NCBI GenBank assembly: GCA_020881915.1 | Contig: JAJFPB010000006.1 | Location: 124,001-188,000 of the forward strand | Direction of reading: 5' to 3' | From: Paramyrothecium sp. XJ0827 | Lineage: Eukaryota; Ascomycota; Sordariomycetes; Hypocreales; Stachybotryaceae | Length of the DNA: 64,000 nt | Shown here: positions 1 through 9,829 of the stretch, piece after piece | Layout: every line of letters starts with the position of its first letter | How positions within the stretch are numbered: the first letter of the stretch is position 1 | The notes under the pieces: generated by a model | The model's database searches: none | The model's input: only the letters and a program-made list of their open reading frames with translations | What the model was told of the DNA's origin: nothing | Position numbers and translations under genes: made by a program

Positions 1-913
1 AGGATTTCAGCGGCGATATTAGGCCCTGTGTGCCTGGCGCTGACTTCAGGGAGCCCAAGCGTAATCTTACAAGGCTTGTTGTTTTCGTCCCTAAAGAAGC
101 AACAGATACCATATAAGGCGTGTCGGTTTCCAGACCGCCAGCCGTCGAAAGAGATGTGGACAAGGCCGGGCGCCTTGCACAAGACCTCAATCACCTTGTG
201 CTTGTGTTGTTCGAACGCGACGACGATCTTTTGTCGAACCGTCGTATGGGTAATATTGGCCTTGCGTGCTGAAACTGACGGGTTCAAGTAATCGAAGATA
301 GCTTGGAGTTCTGCTTCTTCAGCAACAGAAAAAGCGTGATTCTTGGCCACGATCCAGTTGACCAGAAGCCTCCGGAAGTGTTCCTTGCCGAAGCGCTTGA
401 TAAAGCCATTCGCAATTGCTGGTTCCCGGGGGTCGTGTAGATTAAGTTTCATGGATTCCGCGAGAGTCTGTTGCCCCGTAGACTTCCCGCTCTTAGAATT
501 CGCCTTCCTCTCAGCAGTTCCTTTGGTCCTGCCAGGCGGAGCGCGAATCCCGTGGTCATTGAACAGATGATTGTACGCGTTGTGAATGCCATCAGCTTCG
601 AAATGACGTGGGTGTAGGGCATTCTTGCGAATGCACGCTTGGCAAACCCATCTGCGGTCGCCTTCCTTTTGGATGTCATAACCAAAATGCCAGGCCCAAC
701 AACGCGTTTCTCTAGCTCGCTCAGAGGATGCCCAGCCCGGGAAATGCCTCCAGAGCGTACATTCGTACTGGTCATCGCTTGCAGAACGGGTCGTGGATGT
801 CGAGAGAGGGGTCGGAATTGAACGGGGAGGATAGGGCGTCGGACAGGGCGTCGATTCGGGGCCGACCCGAAACCGCTGTCGGAAACATCGACCCAAGAAT
901 CAGGCGAGGCCAT
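1..913 (-). CDS. hAT transposase, N-terminal part (truncated by window edge)
   Basis: On the minus strand an open frame from about 800 down to 1 reads as a hAT transposase. It has a BED-type zinc finger region (C-x2-W-x-H-F near 765-745, then W-x-H-F-G-Y-D and W-V-C-Q-A-C near 690-640), a basic linker, and a region ending in F-D-G-W-R-S-G-N-R-H, which matches the first catalytic aspartate area of hAT enzymes (D in S-F-D-G-W). The reading frame at the N-terminal 100 bases (ATG at 913, M-A-S-P-D-S-W) differs from the frame of the finger, so either an indel or a short intron lies near 800-850. The catalytic C-terminus and dimerisation domain lie outside the window, so activity cannot be judged. 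Confidence 0.75.
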
Positions 914-1544
914 GGTAAAAGATGGCTTGGTCATGTCGATAGCATGGTGGCAGTCAAAGGTCAGCAGGTTGTCGAGGGAGCGCAACCAACGCGTCCAACG
1001 CGACGAGGTGCCACATTATTTCCGCGTCTTGCAAATGTTTTGGGTACTTCCTGCTCAAGGCAAGTCGTGAGTGTCGTAAAGGGGCTGACTTGGGTAAGTC
1101 CCTCTCCAGTACGTACTGACGCAGTAAATGTAACTCGCAATTGTTCGCGTAGTGTTGAGATAATGAAGACTCTGAACGCGTTTTTCGAATCGCCTCGCAG
1201 AAGTTTATTGAATAGTATAAATTTCGAACCATGAATCCAAAACGAGGATGGTCGAGGTACACGAAATACTATTTTGGAACTGAACAACATACGAATATCA
1301 AATGCCGTCACGATGATGTAGGATTCCATGAACAATTCTTAAGTGTACAAGTCGAGATTTATATCATTTGAATGACACCAGCCAGAATATTCGAATAGTG
1401 CCTCCTTTTATTTGCATATTTTAAAGCTGCGCTGCCTAGAAGCTTCATGATGTTTTCGATGTAGGGTAGAATAATTGCTGCGGCGGTGGGGGGCATCAGT
1501 CACTGTTAGTCCTTCTACCGAAATATATGGGCGCCCCCTAACTG

Positions 1545-1703
1545 CTCCACTTCCAATCCACCCAGTCCACCCACCCAACTCCACGAGATCGTCTGGTGGA
1601 TTCAGTGGATTAGCCAATCCACTAGAATTTTGGCAGTGGAGTGGACAGTGGAATCCACGAGTGGATCCACTACGTGGATTGAGTGGAGTGGCTTTCAACC
1701 CTG
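1545..1703. repeat. hAT subterminal repeats (TGGAT/ATCCA clusters)
   Basis: Roughly a dozen copies of GTGGAT / ATCCAC in both orientations are packed into about 150 bp next to the hAT end. Such subterminal motif arrays are the usual binding sites of the hAT transposase BED finger. The copies include GAGTGGATCCACTACGTGG-like palindromic overlaps. Confidence 0.6.
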
Positions 1704-3198
1704 CATGCGTTATACCTAGCCTTACCTACGGAACAGAGGGATGGTACGAAGGAAAGACTAAAACACGCCGGAGCACAACCCAGGCTAGACCCGAAACAAT
1801 CCAAACCCAACAAGGGCATCTCCTAGACGAAATAACAAGAGTGCTAAATACAGGCCTAAAGGCAATCCTGCCAGTCTGGAGAACAACCCCTACAAGCTGC
1901 CAGTACTACGAAGCAGGCATCCCTACAGCTAGGATCCTTCTAGAATCAGCCTACATGAGATTCGGACAACGCCTCTTAGCAGTAGATGAAGACCACCCAC
2001 TAGTAACCCGAATAGCGAGAAAGCCCTTCCCACGAGGCCGCAGATACGGCGAGTTCCAGCCACCGAGGACCAGAGTCCAAAGGGCGGCAGAGCTACTCCC
2101 AACCTTCCCAAGACCTTTAAGATTACAGAAAAGCTAACGGCTTCCCCCGGACCCAACAAACGGGAAATCCAAGAAAGAGGCCGCGGAGGCCTTTAAACAA
2201 TGGCTGGAAAAGGTACCTCTAGATCAGCTAATAGTATACTCCGATGGATCGAAGAACGAGACAGAGGGAGTCGGCTGGGGCTACGCAATTTACAGTGCGA
2301 ACACCAAGATCGCAGAGAACAAGGGACGCCTTGGCCTCGCCGAAGTCTTCGACGGCGAGGCAGAGGGCGCGAGATACGGCCTCCAGCACGCCCTACAAAT
2401 AGACCACAAGGCTAAAATCCACATCTGCATTGATAACACATCAGTTATACAAGGCCTCCTAGGAGACCCCCCAAAAAGCTCACAGGAAGCTTTCCTCGAC
2501 TTCCACAAGATGGTTTCCCTGAGCGCTGGAGTCCAGATACACTGGACTCCAGGACATGAAGGCATTATAGGAAACGAACAAGCCGATAAGCTGGCAAAAG
2601 CAGGCGCAGAACTCCCGGTCGAACCCCTACAACCAGCCACCTTGGCCGGTGCTCAGGGACTACGGAAGAAACTAACTAGGCAACAGCACCAGGATTGGTG
2701 GCAAGAATCCATGCCGGAACGATACAAGAAACTAGGACTTACTAAAGCAACGTTAGCCTGCCCTCAAGAACTAGAACTCCCACGCCGAGATCTACACCAC
2801 TTCCTGGCTGCAAGATCGGCCCACGGAGACTTCGAATGGTATCATAAGAAATTCCAACATAAGGACTACGCAAAGTGCAGCTGCGGAAAAATGCGTACAC
2901 CCGAACACCTTGTCTACTGCCGGAAAACAAGGGCCATCCGAAGCCGATGGCCAAAACTTAAGGCAGAGACCCTCAAAGACTACTGGCTGAAGCTGATAGC
3001 AAGCCCTTGCAACTATAAAGTCTTCCTAAGGGTCACAAGATTCCACAAGGATATCTGCCCACCCTCAATGAGATATCAAGGAGAGCAACAGCTACAGACC
3101 TAAGAGCCTCGATACAAGCTCCCACTCTCTCTTACTCCTCCCTCTCTCTCTTTCTTTCTATCTTACTTTCTTACTTTCTTCCTTTCTTTCTTTCTCTA
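1704..3198 (+). pseudogene. Tad-like LINE: C-terminal RT region, RNase H and zinc knuckle, with one stop
   Basis: One frame (codons in phase with 1475 and 2510) reads through 1713-3103 apart from a TAA at 2135-2137. The first part resembles the region after the reverse-transcriptase fingers/palm of fungal non-LTR elements (T-Y-G-T-E-G-W-Y...). The second part is a type I RNase H domain with all expected acidic residues: Y-S-D-G-S, E in D-G-E-A-E-G-A, D in C-I-D-N-T-S, and D in N-E-Q-A-D-K-L. A cysteine/histidine C-terminal finger follows (C-S-C-G...H-L-V-Y-C). The catalytic RT palm (YADD region), endonuclease and ORF1 are absent, so this is a 5'-truncated, dead copy. The left end abuts the hAT element. 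Confidence 0.8.
3122..3198 (+). repeat. Polypyrimidine (CT/CTTT) tract in LINE 3' UTR
   Basis: About 75 bases consist almost only of C and T (CTCTCT and CTTT units), directly after the stop of the LINE open frame. It is part of the 3' untranslated region of the element or a microsatellite grown in it. Confidence 0.7.
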
Positions 3199-3220
3199 CA
3201 CTGAACCTTATTCAGAATAC

Positions 3221-3473
3221 ACCTTTAGAGGTGAACTAATAAACCCCCAATCGAACACGAGCTCAAACGGAGGAGCCAACGGGCGCGGAAGGATTTACCT
3301 GCGAAAAGCTAGATATGCCGGATATCAGGGGCCTGTTAACTTACCTGTAAGATAGCTCGACACCAGATAGACTCCGGCACGCCATATGCCCCAAGGGAGG
3401 CCATGAGGAGCGCTTCGCGCTTCCTCTCTGGCGTTAAATATATCATCATCATCATCATCGTCTTACGAGTCTC
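3221..3473 (+). repeat. LINE 3' tail, copy 1 of a tandem pair, ending in (ATC)n
   Basis: This ~250 bp segment (from CCTTTAGAGGT to GTCTTACGAGTCTC) contains the conserved block CGGCACGCCATATGCCCCAA and ends in GGCGTTAAATATATCATCATC plus further ATC units. The same order occurs again at 3491-3748. It looks like the 3' terminal region of a Tad-like LINE whose microsatellite tail is ATC. Confidence 0.7.
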
Positions 3474-3490
3474 TCTAAAATTTAAGACCT

Positions 3491-3748
3491 ACCTCTAGAG
3501 GTAGCCCATCAGAATACCCCAACCGGACACGAGCTCGAACGGAGGAGCCAACGGGCACGGAAAGAAACACCTGCAAAAGCTAGCTCTGCTGGATATCGGG
3601 GATTTAGAAACTTACATGTAAGATAGATAAAGACCAGATAAACTCCGGCACGCCATATGCCCCAAAGGAGGCCAAGAGGAGCGCGTTGCGCTCCCTCTTC
3701 CGGCGTTAAATATATCATCATCATCATCATCATCGTCTTACGAGTCTC
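3491..3748 (+). repeat. LINE 3' tail, copy 2 of the tandem pair
   Basis: Second, diverged copy of the segment at 3221-3473, with the same blocks in the same order, a slightly longer ATC run (about 3711-3734) and the same GTCTTACGAGTCTC just after the run. Differences are scattered substitutions and small indels. Confidence 0.7.
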
Positions 3749-3753
3749 CATCA

Positions 3754-4240
3754 CCTGCACTAAAAGCTTCTTAGGAGCATATATCCTCGAGACCATCGCA
3801 CGGAAAACAGAGGAGCTCCAGCAGGACGGGCTCCCAGTGGAGATCAGATGGATTCCAGCCCACACGGGAGTTTGGGGCAACGAGCAAGCAGAACAGAGCA
3901 GCAAAGGAGGCCGCAGGATGGAGAGAAGGAGGAGCCGCCGGATCGCGAGCGGCCGAACCACCGGAACTATGGGCATTGCGATCAACACTCAAAACTTGGT
4001 CCTACAAACAAGCCAACGAGGCCTGGGCAAACAAATGGACAAACGAAACCCGAGGCAGGACGAGCTTCCGGTATACACCGAAGCCCACGAGAAAGGTACT
4101 GCAGCTACACACAAAGCTTAACAAGAGACAAAGTGCGCTTCTGATCGGGATGCGAACCGAGAAGATCGGTTCCAGGCATTTCCTCCACAAGCAGAGAGTA
4201 CCTGGCGTCGCAGACGACAAGTGCCCATGTGGAGAGAAGA
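3754..4240 (+). pseudogene. LINE RNase H/C-terminal fragment, frameshifted
   Basis: The translation shows the end of an RNase H domain: I-R-W-I-P-A-H-T-G-V-W-G-N-E-Q-A, in which the usual H-x-G-x-x-G-N-E-x-A-D motif loses its final Asp through a frameshift near 3890. Another frame continues with a basic linker and a cysteine finger start (D-D-K-C-P-C-G-E) near 4215-4235. The element type matches the neighbouring LINE remnants but the sequence is not a copy of 1704-3103. Homology ends abruptly near 4240. Confidence 0.6.
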
Positions 4241-4664
4241 AGAAATTACGCCGTGGAGATACCTGGGCATCATGGTCTGGTTCGGGATGTGGCCAGAGTT
4301 CCCGGGAATATATCAGAGGTTACGACATCATCACTACAATGTGCCAGTATGGTTATGCTGGTATCTTCCGGGTTGAGACGCCACATTCCGAGGATGACGG
4401 CAAGTCATTATCTACAGTACTATCAACCTCCTCAAGCCCTAGCCTCACTCCTCGAAGACATACCTCAGACCAAGAGTAACGACGCAAGTACGCCCGCTGA
4501 AAAGCAGCCGCAACAATAGCGACAGCGGGCAACAACAAACACAGCCGCCGGCACCTCAAGCATATCCTCAAAACCGCCATCGGCATCATCAACCCTCCGG
4601 TCTCAGCAGCGGCCTCGCCAAGTCAGAAACCCACAGCAACAGACAGTCATAGAGAGTGGACTGG
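4241..4664. other. Unassigned sequence between LINE remnant and desaturase
   Basis: About 420 bases without a convincing gene. Short open frames on the plus strand encode a Gln/Pro/His-rich segment (4480-4650) that could be the remnant of another protein or transposon, but I do not recognise it. Confidence 0.3.
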
Positions 4665-6229
4665 TCAGCTGGAGCAGGTCAAGCACACGTTCCAGGAGAT
4701 ATCAAAGCTTGACAACCATCGGACACCTGTGCGGCATTGACCACGGGCTAGGTGACCTTGGTAGCCTGGGTACCAGCTCAGACGATGCATCGGCAGGCTG
4801 AGTTGCTCAAGTAGATGACGCATCCTCGTTCTCGAACTGGACACGCTTCCAGATCTCGACCTCGCAGCCGCCGCGGAGGACACCCACACACGCATGGTCG
4901 ACAGGAGGTTGTGGGCGGCGTTAGAGTGGTTGTAGACACCGCCATTGAAGATGGCGGTGGCATCCTTGCCAATAGCGGAGGAAATGAGTGCCTTACCACC
5001 GGGGAGGTCCTTGATGAAGTCGGGCACGTTGTGGATGACACCGGCAATGGCAATGAGAGCCTTTCCGTTCTTGGAGTCCGCCACGAAGTCGTCCCAATGA
5101 ACAACGGGGAGCTGCTCCAGGGGAGTACCCCAGTCGAGGGTGGCACACTTCTGGTCGAGCTTCTTCTGCATCTGCTGGACACGACCCTTCTCGATCTCGT
5201 TCCGGCGGAACTGCTTCAGGTCATAGGCAAGGCCAAGCTGCTTCCAGATCCAGATGGACCACTTGGTGGGGTCATACTGGTACCACTCGATGGCGTTTCT
5301 GTAGTCCGAGGGAAACTCATGGTGGAAGTTGTGGTAGCCCTCACCGAGAGTGACGAGAGCGGTAATGAGGTGGTCACGGGGCGAGTTTCGGTCGTCGAAG
5401 GGCTGGTCACCAAGCCAGTGGGCGAGGGAGTTGACGCAGAAAGTGGCTTGCTGGACGAAGCAGATTCGGAGGATACCGGCGTAGACGAAACCGCCGAGCC
5501 AGTCGCTCCAACCGAAACCAGCGACGATGGTAGGCAGGACAAACGCCATGAAGATGACGCACTTGAGATAGTTGCGGTGCTGCCAGACAACGATGGGGTC
5601 CTCGTTAAGGTCGGTGATGTCGGTTCGGCCCTGGCGCTTGGGGTTCTGCTTAAAGACCATCCATCCAATGTGGGAGTAGAGGAGACCTTTGCGGACGGAG
5701 TAGGGGTCCTTCTCAATGTCGGTGTATCGGTGGTGAGCACGGTGGCCGTGGGACCACCAACGGATAGAGCCCTCAACGGCACCAGCACCAGCGGCAGCCA
5801 GGTAGATCTTGAGGGGAGTAGTGGCCTTGTAGGAAGTGTGAGCCCAAAGACGATGGTAACCTACAAAATGGCCAGAAGGTCAGTATCAACAATCAGCGGA
5901 AGGGGAGCACATTTGAACAAGGTCTCACCAGCAGTGATTCCAAGGCTGGTGTTGAAGTAGAAGATGACTACCCAGATGGCGGTATAGAGGCGGAGAGGGA
6001 CCCAGTAGGCGGAGATAAGGCCGATGATGGGAATAATGATGATGAGAGTGGTGTTGAGCCAGTTGATGTGGAGGTGGATGTTGGACCAAGTCATTGTAGT
6101 GTCGGCAATGTGAAGCTTCTTGGGATCATACTTGGTGTTGCTTCGGAGCGGCTTGTAGTCGGTGGTACCGTCTGAGAAGGCCGCGGCCTCCTTGCTGGCT
6201 ACCTTGCTGGCCGAAGATAACGATGCCAT
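4665..6229 (-). CDS. OLE1: Acyl-CoA delta-9 (stearoyl-CoA) desaturase with C-terminal cytochrome b5; C-terminus frameshifted
   Basis: An OLE1-type ER membrane enzyme that would introduce the delta-9 double bond into palmitoyl/stearoyl-CoA. Exon 1 is 6229-5929 and exon 2 starts at 5860; the 68-bp intron is GTGAGA...TAG and splicing gives [10 protein letters not shown]. Visible are hydrophobic segments near residues 54-101, the three histidine boxes (H-R-L-W-A-H; H-R-A-H-H; H-N-F-H-H), and a C-terminal cytochrome b5 domain. Two oddities occur. The b5 axial-ligand motif, normally H-P-G-G, reads L-P-G-G (codon 5004-5006). A 2-bp insertion in a GTGTG run (about 4885-4891) shifts the last residues out of frame. 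Without it the protein would continue as [13 protein letters not shown] and stop at 4807 (450 aa, the family length); as written it runs to 4665 (498 aa). It could be a decaying paralogue, a sequencing error, or a desaturase relying on another b5. The start at 6229 is the first Met giving the typical N-terminus. Confidence 0.9.
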
Positions 6230-6806
6230 CTTGGGAGGCGATCGACAAGTGTTGAGACTGCTCGGAGGAGAGTCGTCCACGACAAGGAACCAGCAGGGTT
6301 CTTCCCCCAATGTGAGAACCACGAGGATGGTATCTCGTAAGCAAAGCGGGAGGAAGCTAGGATATAGACGGGTTAGGAGAAGTAGGGAGGGAAGGGGAGG
6401 GAAGGGATAGATTGACAAGTCGTCGGTTACTTTGGGCGGCACCAAAAGGCGTTACACCAGATCCAAACCCAGGCGAGTGTGTGGATAACCAGGTGGGGGA
6501 AGGAAGAAGAAAGACAGAGAGAGGAAAAGGGAAGTTTAGAGCAAGGTGATGTAAGATGGATTGGCCACATATTGAGTGTGTGTGTCACTCTGGTATTCCT
6601 GTTTTTCCTGTTTTTCCTTCTTGTTTTCTCCCGAACCCACTCTTCACAAACCTACCTTTGGGGATGGGACAGACAGAACACATTTCACAAGAGTCAACAA
6701 GGAGGTACCTCCAAACTTTGTTGGACCCGCGCTGCACTGGGCCGCCGGGTCTTTCCAGCTGCTGCGACGAAGGGATTGGAACTAGGGCACACAGCTAGCA
6801 ACTGAG
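6230..6806 (-). promoter_or_regulatory. Upstream region of the desaturase gene
   Basis: About 580 bases without a gene. Read on the minus strand, the part nearest the ATG is pyrimidine-rich, as is usual for highly expressed filamentous-fungal promoters. I see no clear TATA box and no repeat. Confidence 0.35.
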
Positions 6807-7149
6807 TTGTACGTATTATGCACAATACCATACAACCTCACGGCGCAAGATGCGGTCCGTTTTGCCGGAACTAAAATCGTGCATATGCTTTTGATGTCGT
6901 GGGCAGGCGAGACACTCAAGCCAGAGGAGTTCCACGGTCTCGGGACTGAGATAGCAGCTTCGTTACAGAAGGTGCGTGATGAAGGGGTAGCGCATCACGA
7001 TCCACGAAGATCCAACCTGCTATGGAATGAAGAACGGCATCGGGTTATGGTTATTGATTTCGACCAGGCTCAAATTGTTCCTCGTCCCAAATCTAAGCAA
7101 TTAGAACGGCTGGTTAAGGGGAAGAGAGGCTGGAGTGGTTGTAATGTTA
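6807..7149 (+). pseudogene. Kinase-like (APH/protein-kinase fold) fragment split by a transposon
   Basis: The open frame encodes L-L-M-S-W-A-G-E-T-L, then a catalytic-loop-like motif H-H-D-P-R-R-S-N-L-L-W-N (catalytic Asp plus the downstream Asn) and M-V-I-D-F-D-Q-A, which takes the place of DFG. This is the C-lobe pattern of the small fungal kinase-like proteins. The glycine loop and VAIK lysine are not visible upstream, so the N-lobe is missing or lies in undetected exons. The frame is broken by the transposon at 7150-9375. If the element and one TA are removed, the frame continues 14 codons (9378 onward) to a TAG near 9419, so the insertion hit the last codons of an already short gene. Confidence 0.6.
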
Positions 7150-9375
7150 CCATCCAGGACCACCTAATGCATAGCCCCACCTAATGCATCACCAAAATTT
7201 CGATCCTCCCATACAAAATCTAAATTTTGGTGCACGCAAAAATAGACCATCCTGTCAATAAAAATCGAAGCTAGTAAAAGTCTCTCAATAAAATTGATCA
7301 AACTTTACTCTCTGCGTGGTTTTTTGACCACTCGACCGCTGCGTGTGCGCTGGCAGTGCTTTGTTACGACCATGAAGTCCTCACTTTCGTCCTCTGACCT
7401 GACACCCACCTCAATCACCGACTCGACCTCCTCATCTATATCCACCTCTATTTCTGCCTCCTTTGAGTTAGGAAGAGCTTCTCCAGCCGCTAGAGCCTCC
7501 GCTAGAGCCATGAATCGTCGGTTCGGGTTCGGTACCGCCTTTCTTTTCTTCCCTCGCCGCAGCTGGGCCACCTGCTCTTCGAGACCAGTAATCCGCGCAT
7601 TCTGAACGGCCACCTTCATCTCTAAAGCTTCCAGCCCCTTTGCAATCTTACTATACTTCCGCCTGGTTGGACGACTTCGGTGTTTGGCCAAATCTCTCAC
7701 CTGGCGGCTCGTTTTCGGCGTATCATCTGAGTGCAGTTGAGGAGGGCTGGGCGTCTTAAAACGTTCCGGCACCTTTTCTTTGTCCGGTTGAATTTCCGGA
7801 TGTGTTAGGGCTTTGCGACGATTTATTGGCCAATTTCCAGTAAATCTCCAGCCGGATAAGATAATATCCTTCCTCATGCCCGCCTCTCTGGCTTTCGCAT
7901 ATGCCCGAATAAAGTTGACTTTGTCGACCGGCGCAGAATCGGTCAAACTAGCCAGCTTTTGGAGTTCTTTCCGATACGCACCTTTAATGACATTAAAAAT
8001 CCCATTATCTAACGGTTGCAGACCATGAGAACAATGTGCTGGTAGGTAACAGCAGTAGACGTTGTTCAGAAAGCACGTAGCCATCCACTCATCCTGGATG
8101 CTCGTCAGCGATCTTATAGCGGGAGACTTTGCAGTGAAAACCCCAAAAGTCCCACCTGTGCATGGCTTCCGTGACCGTCAAGGATAATGAGTCTCGCATC
8201 TGATGCATCACGAGGCTCTGTTTGAGGTAAGTAGACGTCCTTCAACCACTCGAGAGCTATGTGGTTGTCGGTCCAGCCGTTCGGTGATGTGATGTAGTGC
8301 CAGTCCGCTATCAATTCGAACTCGTTAAGAAACCACTGCTTCTGTAGCTCTTTTCCTTTAAAGATAATCCCCGGTTTTAAAGCGCGACCAGTTGCGGTGA
8401 CAGCCTCAATAAACGAGGTCCACGTGCGCGACTGAACGCCTTTCAACATCGCCTTCTTCTTCGGGTCGGAGCTCCCAATTATGAGGCTATCCAGGCCTCA
8501 TGGACAACCAATTAGCTATGCCCTATAATAGCCCATAGAGTACTTATAGTAGACTTACCGAAACCCGCCATTATCCCGCCCTCGTCCACGTTAACCGTGT
8601 TCTCAGGCTTGATCCAGCCGTATTCGTTCTCCCGGATATCGAAGTACCAATTGACCGCCTTCGGAGTAAACCCGTCAAATCTAGCAGCTTCCTGACGTTT
8701 TCCAAGCTTGGTAGATAGTTGTGGGTGACGTTTTACGAACCTCGTGGTCCAGTGCTTGCCCAAAGGTTTGTTATCGCCTTGTTGTTGAAGGATGGCCTCG
8801 ACGCAGGCGCGGAGTTGGCTGTGCGAGGAGCATAGCCCAGAGACTCTTGCCGCAGCACCCAACGAAGGAGAGTATCCTCTTGGCTCTTTGAAATACGCAG
8901 GTGGGCCTGGATACGTTCATTCCTGCTTGCTTGACCGGAAAGTCGTCTCGAAATGATCCACTGAGGTAGTCCACGTTTCTGGGCCGCCTCAGTCTGCGAT
9001 AGGCCTCTATCAGTAACATCGAATATAGCCTCAGCTACGTCGTCTTCAGTATAAACATGCTGAACCATTGTGGCAGGAGTTCCACCGCGTAAACAAGGCG
9101 ATATGCCTACTTGAGTGTATGTAGTTGCACAGGGTAGATGAGGTGAAAATGACAATTTTTCAAAGGGCTAGAGAACTAAGCGCGCGCCGCGGAACGGGAA
9201 AAAACGAACCCGATATCAAGTTTCCACGAAAAAAGCAATATGGTACATGTCTTACTTTGTGAGTAACTTTACTCCAGAGCGAATGCGATGTTGTTGAAAA
9301 TTAAGATTTTGTATGGGAGGATCGAAATTTTGGTGATGCATTAGGTGGGGCTATGCATTAGGTGGTCCTGGATGG
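7150..9375 (-). mobile_element. Fot1/pogo-like (Tc1/mariner) DNA transposon with perfect 72-bp TIRs
   Basis: The ends are perfect inverted repeats of 72 bp starting CCATCCAGGACCACC. Each side is flanked by TA (7148-7149 and 9376-9377), the expected target duplication of the Tc1/mariner superfamily. Inside each terminal repeat the motif CCACCTAATGCAT occurs twice in direct orientation. Length is 2226 bp. It carries one spliced transposase gene on the minus strand. The ends look recently mobile, but the transposase has one frameshift, so this copy probably depends on a helper. Confidence 0.92.
7305..9068 (-). pseudogene. Fot1/pogo-like transposase with two introns and one frameshift
   Basis: Start is the ATG at 9068 (M-V-Q-H-V-Y-T-E-D-D-V). 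The N-terminus holds a helix-turn-helix of CENP-B/Psq type (L-S-Q-T-E-A-A-Q-K-R-G-L-P). A single missing base near 8825-8835 (G-Y-A-P / H-S-Q-L-R-A) breaks the frame. Two 62-bp introns can be placed: 8497-8558 (GTAAGT...GAG, joining M-A-G-F-G to L-D-S-L-I-I-G-S) and 8094-8155 (GTGGGA...CAG, joining G-S-H-A-Q to D-E-W-M-A). The DDD catalytic set is present: D in N-V-D-E-G-G, D in I-L-D-G-H-G-S-H, D in Q-P-L-D-N-G. A Lys/Arg-rich coiled C-terminal tail follows. Apart from the one-base deletion the gene is complete. Confidence 0.88.
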
Positions 9376-9450
9376 TAATGCCCAAAGGCGAAAGCGTATG
9401 TTCTTAGGAACTGTATAGCTGTATATGCCGGCTCCTGCTCGCGCAGTGCT

Positions 9451-9497
9451 TGGACTGCTTGGACTGCTTGGACTGCTTGGACTGCTTGGACTGCTTG
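9451..9497 (+). repeat. Minisatellite, about 5 copies of a 9-bp unit
   Basis: TGGACTGCT is repeated five times without error and is followed by TG; a partial copy precedes it. The run lies between the kinase-like fragment and the SUR7-like gene. Confidence 0.85.
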
Positions 9498-9762
9498 AAT
9501 TTTAAGCATGTTTGGTGCTTGAGCCTCTTTGGAGGTTTACTTAGACAAGGTATGAGCCTGCTGGTTGTATGATATGCATGGATACCAAAGGAACAAGAAT
9601 TTTAACCTGTCTGACTCAAGAACACTAGGAAGGGGGACAGAAAAGGGACCTCTGGTGATTCCGACTGCTTTGGCCGGTCTGTAGCCGGGTCATTTACTCG
9701 GCCTTGGGACTCAAATTTGACCTGGCTGTTCCCAAATCTGCCCCCCCTCCCAAGGGTTGGCT

Positions 9763-9770
9763 TATATAAA
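9763..9770 (+). promoter_or_regulatory. TATA box of the SUR7/PalI-like gene
   Basis: TATATAAA lies 60 bp upstream of the ATG at 9830, a normal core-promoter position for a filamentous-fungal gene, and a CT-rich leader follows it. Confidence 0.55.
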
Positions 9771-9829
9771 GTCCACCCTGCCTACCCTCAAATGCTCTCT
9801 CACTTCTCAACTCACTCACCACATTAACA

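Larger units (their letters stand above)
1..1703 (-). mobile_element. hAT-superfamily DNA transposon, one end plus part of the transposase
   Basis: The element runs off the left edge of the window. Its visible end is at 1703: read on the minus strand it starts CAGGGTTGAAAGCCACTCC, the CAGGG-type terminus usual for hAT elements, followed by many copies of a short TGGAT/ATCCA motif. The 8 bases just outside (1704-1711, CATGCGTT) would be the target-site duplication, but the other flank is outside the window and cannot be checked. The transposase reads away from this end on the minus strand. Sequence beyond 1703 is an old LINE, so the hAT probably inserted into or beside it. Confidence 0.75.

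Noticed and set aside
1475..1712. Extension of the LINE frame upstream of 1704
   Set aside because: It reads through hAT subterminal repeats; the open frame there is accidental.
3431..3750. CRISPR-like array suggested by the two similar segments
   Set aside because: Only two long diverged copies in a eukaryotic LINE tail context; no short regular repeats or spacers.
5216..5788. Ser/Thr-rich minus-strand frame of 190 codons
   Set aside because: It overlaps the desaturase exon in another frame; the composition is an artefact of codon bias.
4815..5960. Long plus-strand open frame opposite the desaturase
   Set aside because: It is the antisense of strongly biased OLE1 coding sequence and has no motif of its own.
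6479..6805. Short plus-strand frames with a hydrophobic stretch upstream of the desaturase
   Set aside because: They lie in the promoter/5' UTR of OLE1 in antisense and have no support.
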